A stretch of DNA of 64,000 nucleotides, taken from assembly GCF_002250505.1 (NCBI RefSeq), contig NZ_NJGY01000003.1, positions 211,977 through 275,976 of the forward strand. The letters are read 5' to 3'. Position 1 is the stretch's first letter, and each line of letters begins with the position of its first letter. The DNA comes from Janthinobacterium sp. PC23-8 (GTDB taxonomy: Bacteria > Pseudomonadota > Gammaproteobacteria > Burkholderiales > Burkholderiaceae_D). The notes below the pieces were generated by a model. It searched no databases. It saw only the letters and a list, made by a program, of their open reading frames with translations, and was not told the origin of the DNA. Below are positions 10,254 through 18,664 of this stretch, in pieces. The position numbers and the translations under genes are program-made.

Positions 10254-11468
10254 ATGCAACTGACATTGAAAACGAAACCAAAACGCGGCACCTTTGGCGC
10301 CGTACTTGCCGCCATGCTGGCGGCCGGCCTGCATCTGGCCGCCGGCCAGGCCCAGGCCCAGGCCCAGGCCCAGGAACCGCTGCGCATCGGCGTGATTGCC
10401 GCGCTCACCGGACCGTTCGCCAACACCGGCAAGCCGTTCGAGGACGGCATCAAGACCTATCTGCAGCAGTATGGCGACCAGGTGGCCGGCAGGAAGATCG
10501 AGATCATCTACCGCGACGACGGCGGCACCAATGTCGACCAGTCGAAACGGGCGGCGCAGGAGCTGATCACGCGTGACAAGGTCAGTTTCCTGATCGGCTT
10601 CTCGCTCACGCCCAGCGCCATGGCGGTGGCGCCCATCGCCACCCAGGCCAAGATGCCGATGATCGTGATGAACGCGGTCACCAACGGCATCACCGCCAAG
10701 TCGCCTTATATGGTCCGCACCAGCATGACGATGCACCAGATGACCGGCCCGTTCGGCACCTGGAGCGCGAAGAACAAGATCGGCAAGGTATATACCCTGG
10801 TCAGCGACTACAGCACCGGGCTCGATGCGGAGGCGAACTTCAGCAAGGAGTTCAGCGCCGGCGGCGGCAAGATAGTGGGTTCGGCGCGGGTGCCGCTGGC
10901 CAACCCGGATTACTCGCCCTTCATCCAGCGCATCAAGGATGAAAAGCCCGATGCGCTGTTCTTCTTCGCGCCGGGCGTGGAGGACGGCATCGGCCTGCTG
11001 AAAGCCTTCAGTGACAAGGGCCTGGGCAAGGCCGGCATCAAGTTCCTCGGGGTGGGCGACATGACCAGCGAAACGCCAACGCTGGAGGCGCTGGGCGAGC
11101 GCACGCTGGGCGCGGTCACGGTGCTGAACTACGCGCCCACGCTGGACAACGAAGCCAACAAGTCCTTCCTGAAAGCCTATGCGGCGGCCAATCCGGGCCG
11201 CCCGCCCGCCACCTTCGTCACGGTGGCGGCCTACGACACCATGGGCATGATCTATGAAACCGTGCGCAAGCTGAACGGCGCCGTCAGCGGCGACAAGGCG
11301 ATGCAGGTGCTGGCAGGGATGAAGCGCGACAGCCCGCGCGGTCCGATCAGCATCGACCCGGCCACGCGCGACATCGTGCAGAACATGTACATCCGCGAAG
11401 TGAAAAAGGTCAACGGCAAGCTGGTGAACGAGCCGATCGGCGTGCTGCGCGACGTCCGCCCCAACTAA
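10254..11468 (+). CDS. ABC transporter substrate-binding protein (branched-chain amino acid/aromatic acid type)
   Basis: A 404-residue periplasmic binding protein of the Leu/Ile/Val-binding fold (peripla_BP_6): RIGVIAALTGPFANTGKPFEDG, then IIYRDDGG and LISREL-like helices (first phrase begins RIGVIAALTGPF). The signal peptide ends in a run of Ala-Gln repeats encoded by a tandem CAGGCC hexamer. ATGs occur at 10251 and 10254; GAGGAG at 10243-10248 is spaced better for 10254. The gene precedes a porin and the LivHMGF genes. In this catabolic setting the ligand is more likely an aromatic acid than an amino acid, as seen for HmgD/vanillate-type transporters in other bacteria; this is inference. 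Confidence 0.85.
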   Translation: MQLTLKTKPKRGTFGAVLAAMLAAGLHLAAGQAQAQAQAQEPLRIGVIAALTGPFANTGKPFEDGIKTYLQQYGDQVAGRKIEIIYRDDGGTNVDQSKRAAQELITRDKVSFLIGFSLTPSAMAVAPIATQAKMPMIVMNAVTNGITAKSPYMVRTSMTMHQMTGPFGTWSAKNKIGKVYTLVSDYSTGLDAEANFSKEFSAGGGKIVGSARVPLANPDYSPFIQRIKDEKPDALFFFAPGVEDGIGLLKAFSDKGLGKAGIKFLGVGDMTSETPTLEALGERTLGAVTVLNYAPTLDNEANKSFLKAYAAANPGRPPATFVTVAAYDTMGMIYETVRKLNGAVSGDKAMQVLAGMKRDSPRGPISIDPATRDIVQNMYIREVKKVNGKLVNEPIGVLRDVRPN

Positions 11469-11551
11469 GCGTATCCCAATAGATCAATACATCTGCTGCT
11501 GGCGCCCCTCGGAAGCGGGGACTGGCCGTCATAGATGAACAGGAGACTAAA

Positions 11552-12643
11552 ATGAAGAAAGCAATCTGCTGCGCGGCAGCGCTGCTGGCCGGAGTCGGCG
11601 CATCTGCCGCGATGGCGCAAAGTAGCGTCACGGTGTATGGCCTGATCGATACCGGCCTGGTGTACACCAACAACGTCAATGCCGCTGGCGCCAACGCCAC
11701 CAAGATGCCGTCGCTGACGGGTTCGTTCCCGTCGCGCCTGGGGTTCCGCGGCACCGAGGATCTGGGCAATGGCTTGCAGGCGGTGTTCACGCTGGAGCAG
11801 GGACTGTCGCCGGACACCGGCGCCATGGGACAGGGCAATCGCCTGTTTGGCCGCCAGGCGACGGTGGGATTGAAGGGCGCCTTCGGCACCGTGACGCTGG
11901 GGCGCCAGATCAACATGACCTATCTCGCGGGGCAGAAGGCCGATGTGCTGGGCCCCAACCTGTTCGCGATCGGCAGCATCGATCCCTATCTGCCCAATGC
12001 GCGCAGCGACAACGCCATTGGCTACCTGGGCAACTTCAATAACGTGGTGATCGGCGCTACCTACAGCACCGGCCGCGACGCGTCGGCCGCAGGCGGCCCT
12101 GCCGCCACCGGCTGCCCGGGCGAAGTGGCCGGCAATGCCAGGGCTTGCCGCCAGGTCACCGGCCTGCTGGGCTATGAGACGGCGGACTACGGCTTGAACA
12201 CTTCCTACGATATCCTGTATGGCAACGTCGGCGCGGCCGGCGGCCTGACCAGCAGCGACAACAGCGACAAGCGCATTACCGTGAACGGTTATGTGAAGGT
12301 GGGCGCGGCCAAGATCGGCGCCGGCCTGATAGAGCGCAGCACGCGCGCGGCCACCGGCCTGACCGAGTCGGATCTGTACTACCTGGGTGTCAGCTATCCG
12401 ATGACGCCGTTGTCCACGCTCGATGTGCAGGTGGCGCGCCGCGACACCAGGAACAGCAGCTCGGACGTGGATATGGTGGTCGCGCGCCTGACCTACTACC
12501 TGTCCAGGCGCAGCGCCGTGTATGGCGCATTGGGCCGCATGAACAATTCCGGCACGTCGGCGGTGGCGCTGGACGCGGGCGGCACCGTCGGCGCGGGCTT
12601 GTCGCAGAATGGCATCATGGCCGGCCTGCGCCACAGCTTCTGA
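11552..12643 (+). CDS. Burkholderiales-type general porin
   Basis: A 363-residue outer-membrane porin with signal peptide MKKAICCAAALLAG..AMA, the start SSVTVYGLIDTGLVY typical of Omp32-like betaproteobacterial trimeric porins, FRGTEDLGNGL, and C-terminal GLRHSF with the terminal Phe needed for assembly. It stands between the binding protein (83 bp upstream) and LivH (107 bp downstream), so it is probably the outer-membrane entry for the same solute. Ribosome site AGGAGA precedes the ATG at 11552. Confidence 0.9.
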   Translation: MKKAICCAAALLAGVGASAAMAQSSVTVYGLIDTGLVYTNNVNAAGANATKMPSLTGSFPSRLGFRGTEDLGNGLQAVFTLEQGLSPDTGAMGQGNRLFGRQATVGLKGAFGTVTLGRQINMTYLAGQKADVLGPNLFAIGSIDPYLPNARSDNAIGYLGNFNNVVIGATYSTGRDASAAGGPAATGCPGEVAGNARACRQVTGLLGYETADYGLNTSYDILYGNVGAAGGLTSSDNSDKRITVNGYVKVGAAKIGAGLIERSTRAATGLTESDLYYLGVSYPMTPLSTLDVQVARRDTRNSSSDVDMVVARLTYYLSRRSAVYGALGRMNNSGTSAVALDAGGTVGAGLSQNGIMAGLRHSF

Positions 12644-12750
12644 GGAGCACGTTGCCATGGCAGCAGTATCGAGAGTTCCTGGGCTGTGCGCAACAGCACC
12701 GAGCGGAGGAGATAAAAAATGAAACAACAAAAACAGGACAGGAGGCGGAC

Positions 12751-13617
12751 ATGCTAGCCAATTTTGCCGGCGTGCTATTTGACGGCATTGCCTATGGCAG
12801 CCTGCTGTTCCTTATCAGCGTGGGCTTGTCGGTCACGATGGGCATGATGAACTTCATTAACCTGGCCCACGGCGCCTTTGCCATGCTGGGCGGCTATGTC
12901 AGCGTGACCGTGCTGGCGCGCCTGGGCGTGCCCTTCCTGGCTTCGCTGCCGCTGGCCTTCCTGGCCTCCGCCTTGGCCGGGCTGGTGCTCGAGCGCCTGC
13001 TGTATCGCCGTCTGTACCAGGCCAGCCATCTGGACCAGGTGCTGTTCTCGATCGGCCTGACCTTCATGTCGGTGGCCGGCGCGACCTGGCTGTTCGGTCC
13101 GTCCCAGCAGCCGGTGACCTTGCCGGACTGGCTGCGCGGGCAGGTATCGCTGCCGGGACTGGACGTGGGGGCGTATCGCCTGTTCCTGATCGCGGTGGTG
13201 GTGCTGGTCACGCTGGCGCTGGGACTGCTGATCGAGCGCACCCGTTTCGGCGCACAGATCCGCGCGGCGGTGGACAACCAAACCGCCTCGCGCGGCCTGG
13301 GAATCAACGTCAGCCTGGTGTTCAGCCTGACCTTTGCGCTCGGTTCCGGCCTGGCCGGCCTGGGCGGCGGCCTGGGGATCGACGTGCTGGGACTCGATCC
13401 CGCCTTCCCCGTCAAGTACATGGTCTACTTCCTGCTGGTGGTGGCGGTCGGCGGCGCAGGCACCATCAAGGGGCCGCTGCTGGCAGCGCTGATACTCGGC
13501 GTGTTCGACGTGGCCGGCAAATATTATGTGCCGCAGGTGGGCGCCTTCGTCATCTACGGCTTGATGGTGGTGCTGCTGATCCTGTTCCCGGCCGGCCTGA
13601 TGCGGAGGAAAGCATGA
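12751..13617 (+). CDS. livH: LivH-type ABC permease
   Basis: A 288-residue inner-membrane permease with about eight hydrophobic helices and the LivH phrases GLSVTMGMMNFINLAHGAF (start: MGMMNFINLAHG) and RTRFGAQIRAAVDN (the EAA-like cytoplasmic loop). The frame is open from 12652, but the ATG at 12751 has AGGAGG at 12740-12745 and starts the family homology. Its stop overlaps the start of the next gene (ATGA), showing translational coupling with LivM. Confidence 0.9.
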   Translation: MLANFAGVLFDGIAYGSLLFLISVGLSVTMGMMNFINLAHGAFAMLGGYVSVTVLARLGVPFLASLPLAFLASALAGLVLERLLYRRLYQASHLDQVLFSIGLTFMSVAGATWLFGPSQQPVTLPDWLRGQVSLPGLDVGAYRLFLIAVVVLVTLALGLLIERTRFGAQIRAAVDNQTASRGLGINVSLVFSLTFALGSGLAGLGGGLGIDVLGLDPAFPVKYMVYFLLVVAVGGAGTIKGPLLAALILGVFDVAGKYYVPQVGAFVIYGLMVVLLILFPAGLMRRKA

Positions 13618-14660
13618 ACGCCTTCAGCAACACCGCCGTCAAGCCGGCGCCTGTTCCCGCCGGCCAGACTGCGCTCCAGCCTTCAATCATGCCTCGTCCG
13701 CGCCTGCCCAACGACCGCTGGTCCGCGCTGGAAGTGGCCTTCTGGCTGCTGCCGGTGGTCGCGTATTTTGCCTTTCCCGGCTACCTGGTGCTGATCAGCC
13801 AGATCATGATCATCGGCCTGTTCGCACTGTCGCTGGACCTGATACTGGGCTACGCCGGCATCGTCTCGCTGGGCCATGCCGCCTTCTTCGGCCTGGGCGC
13901 CTACACTGCCGGGCTGCTGTCGGTGCATGGCTGGAGCGAGCCGCTGAGCGGCCTGCTGGCCGGCGCCGTGGTGGCGGGCCTGTTCGGTTTCGTTCTGTCG
14001 TTCCTGGTGGTACGCGGCCAGGACCTGACCCGTTTGATGGTCACGCTGGGCATCGGTTTGATGCTGTTCGAGGCGGCCAACAAGGCGTCCTTCCTGACGG
14101 GCGGAGTGGATGGCTTGTCCGGCATGATGGTCGGTAAATTGTTTGGCGTCTTCGAGTTCGATTTGAACGGCAACGTCGCTTATTGCTACAGCTTTGCGGT
14201 GCTGTTCCTCGTGTTCGTGGTGCTGCGCCGGGTGGTGAAGTCGCCGTTCGGGCTGAGCCTGATCGGCATCCGCGAGGGCGCGCGCCGCATGCCGGCGCTG
14301 GGCGTCAACGTCAACCGCCGCCTGGTGGCCGTGTTCACGCTCGCCGCCACGGTGGCCGGCCTGGCGGGCGCGCTGCTGGCGCAGACCACCCAGTTCGTCG
14401 GCCTGGACTCGCTGGGCTTTCCGCGCTCGGCCGAGCTGCTGATCATGCTGGTACTGGGCGGGACCGGACGGCTGTACGGGGCGCTGGTGGGCGCTGCCGT
14501 GTTCATGCTGGCGCAAGACTATATCTCGGGCCTGAATCCGGCCTACTGGCAGTTTTATATCGGCCTGCTGCTGGTGGTGATCGTGCTGTTCGCGCGCGGC
14601 GGCATCCTGGGCGGGCTGGAAAAAATGGCGGGTCGTTTCAAACGGAAGGAGCAGGCATGA
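13614..14660 (+). CDS. livM: LivM-type ABC permease
   Basis: A 348-residue inner-membrane permease of the LivM family: ALSLDLILGYAGIVSLGHAAFFGLGAY (key part GYAGIVSLGHAAFFG), and the loop SPFGLSLIGIREGARRMPALG that contacts the ATPases. It forms a heterodimer with LivH. The N-terminal 40 residues are Pro/Ala-rich and poorly conserved. It overlaps both neighbours by four bases. Confidence 0.9.
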   Translation: MNAFSNTAVKPAPVPAGQTALQPSIMPRPRLPNDRWSALEVAFWLLPVVAYFAFPGYLVLISQIMIIGLFALSLDLILGYAGIVSLGHAAFFGLGAYTAGLLSVHGWSEPLSGLLAGAVVAGLFGFVLSFLVVRGQDLTRLMVTLGIGLMLFEAANKASFLTGGVDGLSGMMVGKLFGVFEFDLNGNVAYCYSFAVLFLVFVVLRRVVKSPFGLSLIGIREGARRMPALGVNVNRRLVAVFTLAATVAGLAGALLAQTTQFVGLDSLGFPRSAELLIMLVLGGTGRLYGALVGAAVFMLAQDYISGLNPAYWQFYIGLLLVVIVLFARGGILGGLEKMAGRFKRKEQA

Positions 14661-15415
14661 GCGGCGACATCACACTGCGTACCGAAGGCTTGACCAAGTG
14701 CTGGGGCCCGTTCGTCGCCAACAGCGACGTCAGCCTGACCTTCGCGCCCGGCGCGCGCCATGCGCTGATCGGCCCCAACGGCGCCGGCAAGACCACCTTC
14801 ATCAACCTGCTGACGGGCGGCTTGATGCCCAGCAGCGGCAAGGTGTATCTGGGCGGCGAAGACATCACTGCGTTGGCGCAGCACCAGCGGGTTCAGCGCG
14901 GCATGACGCGCACCTTCCAGCTCAACACCCTGTTCGCCGGCATGACGGTGCTCGAATCGGTGGTGCTGGCCATTTGCGAGCGGCGGGGCCTGCAATCGGT
15001 CTGGTACCGGACGGTTGCCAGCCAGACCGACGTGATCGACGAGGCGCTGGCCCTGCTGGCCACCCTCAAACTGAGCGACCAGGCCAACAACATCACGCGC
15101 AGCATGGCCTACGGCAAGCAGCGGCTGGTGGAAATCGCGCTGGCGCTGGCCACCAAGCCGCGCATTTTGCTGCTGGACGAACCGGCCGCCGGCATCCCGC
15201 AGGCGGAAAGCCAGGAGCTGTTCGAAGTGCTGACCCAGCTGCCGCGTGACGTCACGGTGCTGTTTATCGAGCACGACATGGGGCTGGTGTTCCGCTTCGC
15301 CGACCGCATCACGGTGCTGGTGGGCGGCAAGGTGCTCACCGAGGGCACGCCGGCGCAGATCGCGGCCGACCCGCGCGTCAAGGAAGTTTACCTGGGAGAG
15401 GCGGAACATGGCTGA
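14657..15415 (+). CDS. livG: LivG-type ABC ATPase
   Basis: A 252-residue ATPase starting at the ATG in the ATGA overlap with livM. Walker A is GPNGAGKTTF (about residues 37-46), the signature is the weak MAYGKQR rather than LSGGQ, Walker B is ILLLDEPAAG and the switch His is in FIEHDMG. This is the normal pattern for LivG. It energises uptake with LivF. Confidence 0.9.
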   Translation: MSGDITLRTEGLTKCWGPFVANSDVSLTFAPGARHALIGPNGAGKTTFINLLTGGLMPSSGKVYLGGEDITALAQHQRVQRGMTRTFQLNTLFAGMTVLESVVLAICERRGLQSVWYRTVASQTDVIDEALALLATLKLSDQANNITRSMAYGKQRLVEIALALATKPRILLLDEPAAGIPQAESQELFEVLTQLPRDVTVLFIEHDMGLVFRFADRITVLVGGKVLTEGTPAQIAADPRVKEVYLGEAEHG

Positions 15416-16109
15416 ATTACTGGTGCTCGATAAAGTCACGGCCGGGTATGGCGAGTCTGTCGTGCTGGAGGACGTGTCGTTTGCATTGAACGAGGGCGAC
15501 AGCCTGGCGCTATTGGGTCGCAACGGCGTCGGCAAGACCAGCCTGCTGGTGACGCTGATGGGATTGACGCGGCTGCACGGCGGCGCCATCCGCTGGGCCG
15601 GCAGCGACATCGCGCGCATGCCGACCCACCGGCGCGCGCGCGCCGGCCTGGGCTGGGTGCCGCAGGAACGCCACATGTTCCCGTCGCTGACGGTGGAGGA
15701 GCATCTGACGGTGGTGGCGCGGCCCGGCCGCTGGAATCTGCAGAAAATTTACCAGATCTTCCCGCGCCTGTTCGAACGCCGCGCCAACATGGGCAACCAG
15801 TTGTCGGGCGGCGAACAGCAAATGGTGGCGATCGCGCGCGCGCTGATGACCAATCCGCGTATCCTGCTGCTGGACGAGCCGATGGAAGGCCTGGCGCCCA
15901 TCATCGTGCAGGAGCTGGTGCGGGTGATCCGCAAGCTGGTGCGGGAGGAGGGCCTGTCGGTGATCGTGGTCGAGCAGCATGCGCGGCTGGCCTTGTCGCT
16001 GACGCAGCGCGCCATCGTGCTCGACCGCGGCCGCATCGTGCATGACTCGGACAGCGCAAGCCTGCTGGCCGATGGCGACAAGCTGGACCGGCTGGTGGCG
16101 GTGGCCTGA
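15408..16109 (+). CDS. livF: LivF-type ABC ATPase
   Basis: A 233-residue ATPase whose ATG at 15408 overlaps the end of livG by eight bases. Walker A GRNGVGKTSL, signature LSGGEQQMVAIARAL, Walker B ILLLDEPMEGLAP and switch VVEQHARLAL are all intact. It ends the uptake operon. With LivGHM it could serve both the binding protein at 10254 and the one at 19652, because no second permease set is present. Confidence 0.9.
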   Translation: MAELLVLDKVTAGYGESVVLEDVSFALNEGDSLALLGRNGVGKTSLLVTLMGLTRLHGGAIRWAGSDIARMPTHRRARAGLGWVPQERHMFPSLTVEEHLTVVARPGRWNLQKIYQIFPRLFERRANMGNQLSGGEQQMVAIARALMTNPRILLLDEPMEGLAPIIVQELVRVIRKLVREEGLSVIVVEQHARLALSLTQRAIVLDRGRIVHDSDSASLLADGDKLDRLVAVA

Positions 16110-16116
16110 GGCCGGC

Positions 16117-16136
16117 GGCGGCCCACCCGGGCCGCC
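16117..16136 (+). terminator. Hairpin after livF
   Basis: GGCGGCCC, loop ACCC, GGGCCGCC: a perfect 8-bp GC stem seven bases after the livF stop. There is no T run, so intrinsic termination is only possible. Confidence 0.35.
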
Positions 16137-16234
16137 ACCGGCTGCATCTGACCATGCAGCGACTCCGGCAGCCAAGGGATAAAAAAGCCGCAGAACCAAA
16201 GCTGCCTGACTTGCCCATTTGTGACGCTGCAAGA

Positions 16235-16696
16235 CTATTTCTTGTAGATGCCCACGCCCACCACGTATTTATCCGCAGCCTTGCGAACGTAGGACGTTTT
16301 CGGTTCCATCGCCTTGGTGAGCGGATTGACCCATATATAGTCGACCCAGCCCTGCTGGTTCGACATGGCGATGTCGCGCATCTCTTTCGTGAAGTACTTG
16401 CCGTTGGCATCTTTCAGTCCCGACATGTCCTTGCCGTTCATTTTAGGATTGTCGGCGTGGCAGGTCATCTTCAGTTGCGCATCCTGGACGAACACATACA
16501 ACTCGCCCTGAATATAGCCGCCCTTGGGGTCTGCAAAATCCTTGCAGGCTTGCTCGATGCCTTTCTTCTGAATGTTTGCCACCGCTTTGTCGACCAGCGC
16601 GATGACGTCGGCCTTGCTGGCGGTTTGTGCCGATGCGGGCAGCATGATGGCCAGCAGCAGCGTGCCGGCTATTTTGGAGATGGAAAATGACTTCAT
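16235..16696 (-). CDS. Secreted single Cache-domain protein
   Basis: A 153-residue protein with a signal peptide (SKIAGTLLLAIMLPASAQ) followed by one small Cache-type ligand-binding domain: DKAVANIQKKG, GYIQGELYVFVQD, GWVDYIWVNPLT, KTSYVRKAADKYVVGVGIYKK (last part KYVVGVGIYKK). There is no membrane anchor or output domain, so it is a free periplasmic sensor or binding protein. The frame opens at 16762, but the ATG at 16696 has AAGGAA upstream and begins the signal peptide. It lies beside the vanillate genes; ligand and partner are unknown. Confidence 0.75.
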   Translation of the reverse strand: MKSFSISKIAGTLLLAIMLPASAQTASKADVIALVDKAVANIQKKGIEQACKDFADPKGGYIQGELYVFVQDAQLKMTCHADNPKMNGKDMSGLKDANGKYFTKEMRDIAMSNQQGWVDYIWVNPLTKAMEPKTSYVRKAADKYVVGVGIYKK

Positions 16697-16811
16697 GGGT
16701 TCCTTGGTATGGTGAGCACACTGCGGCCGTCTGGCGGGCCGCTGACTGTCATCGTACCGCACTCAATGTGCGATTGACATCGTTTTGCGCCATAGACGAA
16801 CGCTATCGCCA

Positions 16812-17312
16812 TCAAGCCTCGCGCCTTGCCAGCGGGGCGCGGCTTTGATCGTTGTTTTCCTGTACCAGCTTGCTCAGCAGCGCCATGAACTGCAGCTGTT
16901 CCGGGGCGCTGAGCGGCGCCAGCAGGCGGCGCCGCAAGCGCTGCGCGCCCGGTATCAGATCGGCCAGCAGCTGTTCGCCGGTGGCCGTGATGGCCAGGGC
17001 GCGCTGGCGGCGGTTGCTCGGTATCACGGTGCGCGTCAGCAGTCCTTTTTCCTCCAGCCTCGCGCAGACGGTGGCGCCGGTCGAGGTGTCGATGCCGCTG
17101 ATGGCCGATAGAGACACCTGGTCGATGCCGGCGTGGCTCTCCAGGCTGCGCAGCATCGCATACTGCACCGGAGTCAGCTCATCGCCCATTTCGTCGTGAA
17201 AAATCGACACCGAGATTTGCTGCGCGCGGCGCAGCAAATGGCCGGGATGTTCGTACAGGTTGGTTAGCCGGCTCTCGGTCTGTTTCTCTGCTTGTTTCTC
17301 AGTCTGTGCCAT
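16812..17312 (-). CDS. MarR-family regulator, probable repressor of vanAB
   Basis: A 166-residue MarR protein: ELTPVQYAMLRSLESH, SLSAISGIDTSTGATVCARL (helix-turn-helix) and the wing IPSNRRQRALAIT. It is divergent from vanA, with a 320-bp intergenic region carrying one long perfect palindrome at the vanA promoter. Vanillate genes are usually controlled by a GntR-type VanR in pseudomonads; a MarR-type regulator takes that place in other lineages. Repression of vanAB is inferred from position and operator geometry. Confidence 0.78.
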   Translation of the reverse strand: MAQTEKQAEKQTESRLTNLYEHPGHLLRRAQQISVSIFHDEMGDELTPVQYAMLRSLESHAGIDQVSLSAISGIDTSTGATVCARLEEKGLLTRTVIPSNRRQRALAITATGEQLLADLIPGAQRLRRRLLAPLSAPEQLQFMALLSKLVQENNDQSRAPLARREA

Positions 17313-17552
17313 GGTCTTGCTCCTCCCGCTGTGCTAAGTAAGTACGCATAAATTCTTGTGCATTCTGACTTCCATAACCGGCGCTCTGCGGCGTTGCCCG
17401 CTGCTCGCAGTGCTCGCACTGCGTCGCATAGGGCGCCTTGCAGCGCATCCGGTTCTGTTCGTCATAATTTCACAATAATTTCTTTGCACTTACTGAGCTG
17501 CGATTGCGTTTGTCGTGATGGCTGTTGCGGCAAAAAGAATTCGTCGCGGGTG

Positions 17553-17607
17553 TTTACTTCGCCGGTTTCCAGTCTATACTTTATAACATTCAGTACACTG
17601 AATGTTA
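17553..17607 (+). promoter_or_regulatory. vanA promoter and 24-bp palindromic operator
   Basis: TTTACT (17553-17558), 16-bp spacer, TATACT (17575-17580) form a sigma-70-like promoter. From 17584 to 17607 lies a perfect inverted repeat with 11-base arms TAACATTCAGT / ACTGAATGTTA around a 2-base centre. It covers the expected transcription start, ideal for repression. The remaining part of the 17313-17632 gap shows no ORF or other repeat I can support. Confidence 0.75.
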
Positions 17608-17632
17608 ATCGAAAACAGAACAAGGAGACGAG

Positions 17633-18664
17633 ATGTACCCTAAAAATACCTGGTACGTGGCCTGCACCCCGGACGAAATCGAGGGCAAGCCGCTGGGACG
17701 CCAGATCTGCGGCGAAAAGATCGTGTTTTATCGTGGCGCCGAGGGTAAGGTGGCGGCGGTGGAGGATTTCTGTCCGCACCGGGGCGCGCCACTGTCGCTG
17801 GGCTTCGTGCGCGACGGCCAGCTGGTGTGCGGCTACCACGGCCTGGAAATGGCTTGCGACGGCAAGGTGATCAGCATGCCGGGCCAGCGTGTGCGCGGCT
17901 TCCCCTGCATCCGCAGCTATCCGGTGGAGGAGCGCTACGGCTTCATCTGGGTCTGGACCGGCGACAAGGAACTGGCCGACCCGGCGTTGATTCACCACCT
18001 CGAATGGGCCGACAATCCGGCCTGGGCCTACGGCGGCGGGATGTATCACATCAACTGCGAATACCGTCTGATGATAGACAACCTGATGGACCTGACCCAC
18101 GAAACCTATGTGCACGCATCCAGCATCGGCCAGAAGGAAATCGATGAAGCGCCCGTCACCACCCGGGTCGAGGGCGAGCAGGTGATCACCAGCCGCTACA
18201 TGGAGAACATCATGGCGCCGCCGTTCTGGCGCGCGGCCCTGCGCGGCAATGGCCTGGCGGACGACGTGCCGGTGGACCGCTGGCAGATCTGCCGCTTCAC
18301 GGCCCCCAGCCATGTGATGATCGAGGTCGGCGTGGCGCATGCGGGCAAGGGCGGCTACCAGGCAGCGCCGCAATACAAGGCGTCGAGCATCGTGGTCGAT
18401 TTCATCACGCCGGAAAGCGCGACCTCGCACTGGTATTTCTGGGGCATGGCGCGCAATTTCAAGCCGCAAGACCAGCAACTGACGGCCACCATCCGCGAAG
18501 GCCAGGGCAAGATCTTCAGCGAGGACCGGGAGATGCTGGAACTGCAGCAGGCGAATATCTTGCGCCATCCGGAACGCAAGCTGCTGATGCTCAATATCGA
18601 CGCCGGCGGCGTGCAGTCGCGCCGGGTGCTGGACCAGTGGCTGGCGCGGGAGGACGGCGCATGA
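17633..18664 (+). CDS. vanA: Vanillate O-demethylase oxygenase subunit
   Basis: A 343-residue Rieske mononuclear-iron oxygenase that, with VanB, demethylates vanillate to protocatechuate and formaldehyde. The Rieske cluster ligands are C47-x-H49 and C66-x2-H69. The iron site is in the VanA-type motif DLTHETYVH (D153, H156, H161). Length and the start MYPKNTWYVAC are typical of VanA. Ribosome site AAGGAGA precedes the ATG. Its last four bases overlap vanB. The product would enter the pca genes at 21667-25632. Confidence 0.93.
   Translation: MYPKNTWYVACTPDEIEGKPLGRQICGEKIVFYRGAEGKVAAVEDFCPHRGAPLSLGFVRDGQLVCGYHGLEMACDGKVISMPGQRVRGFPCIRSYPVEERYGFIWVWTGDKELADPALIHHLEWADNPAWAYGGGMYHINCEYRLMIDNLMDLTHETYVHASSIGQKEIDEAPVTTRVEGEQVITSRYMENIMAPPFWRAALRGNGLADDVPVDRWQICRFTAPSHVMIEVGVAHAGKGGYQAAPQYKASSIVVDFITPESATSHWYFWGMARNFKPQDQQLTATIREGQGKIFSEDREMLELQQANILRHPERKLLMLNIDAGGVQSRRVLDQWLAREDGA

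Noticed and set aside
10254-16109. LivHMGF genes as a branched-chain amino acid transporter
   Set aside because: Possible by family, but the operon porin, the flanking aromatic regulators and the second binding protein behind vanAB make an aromatic acid more likely; the question stays open.
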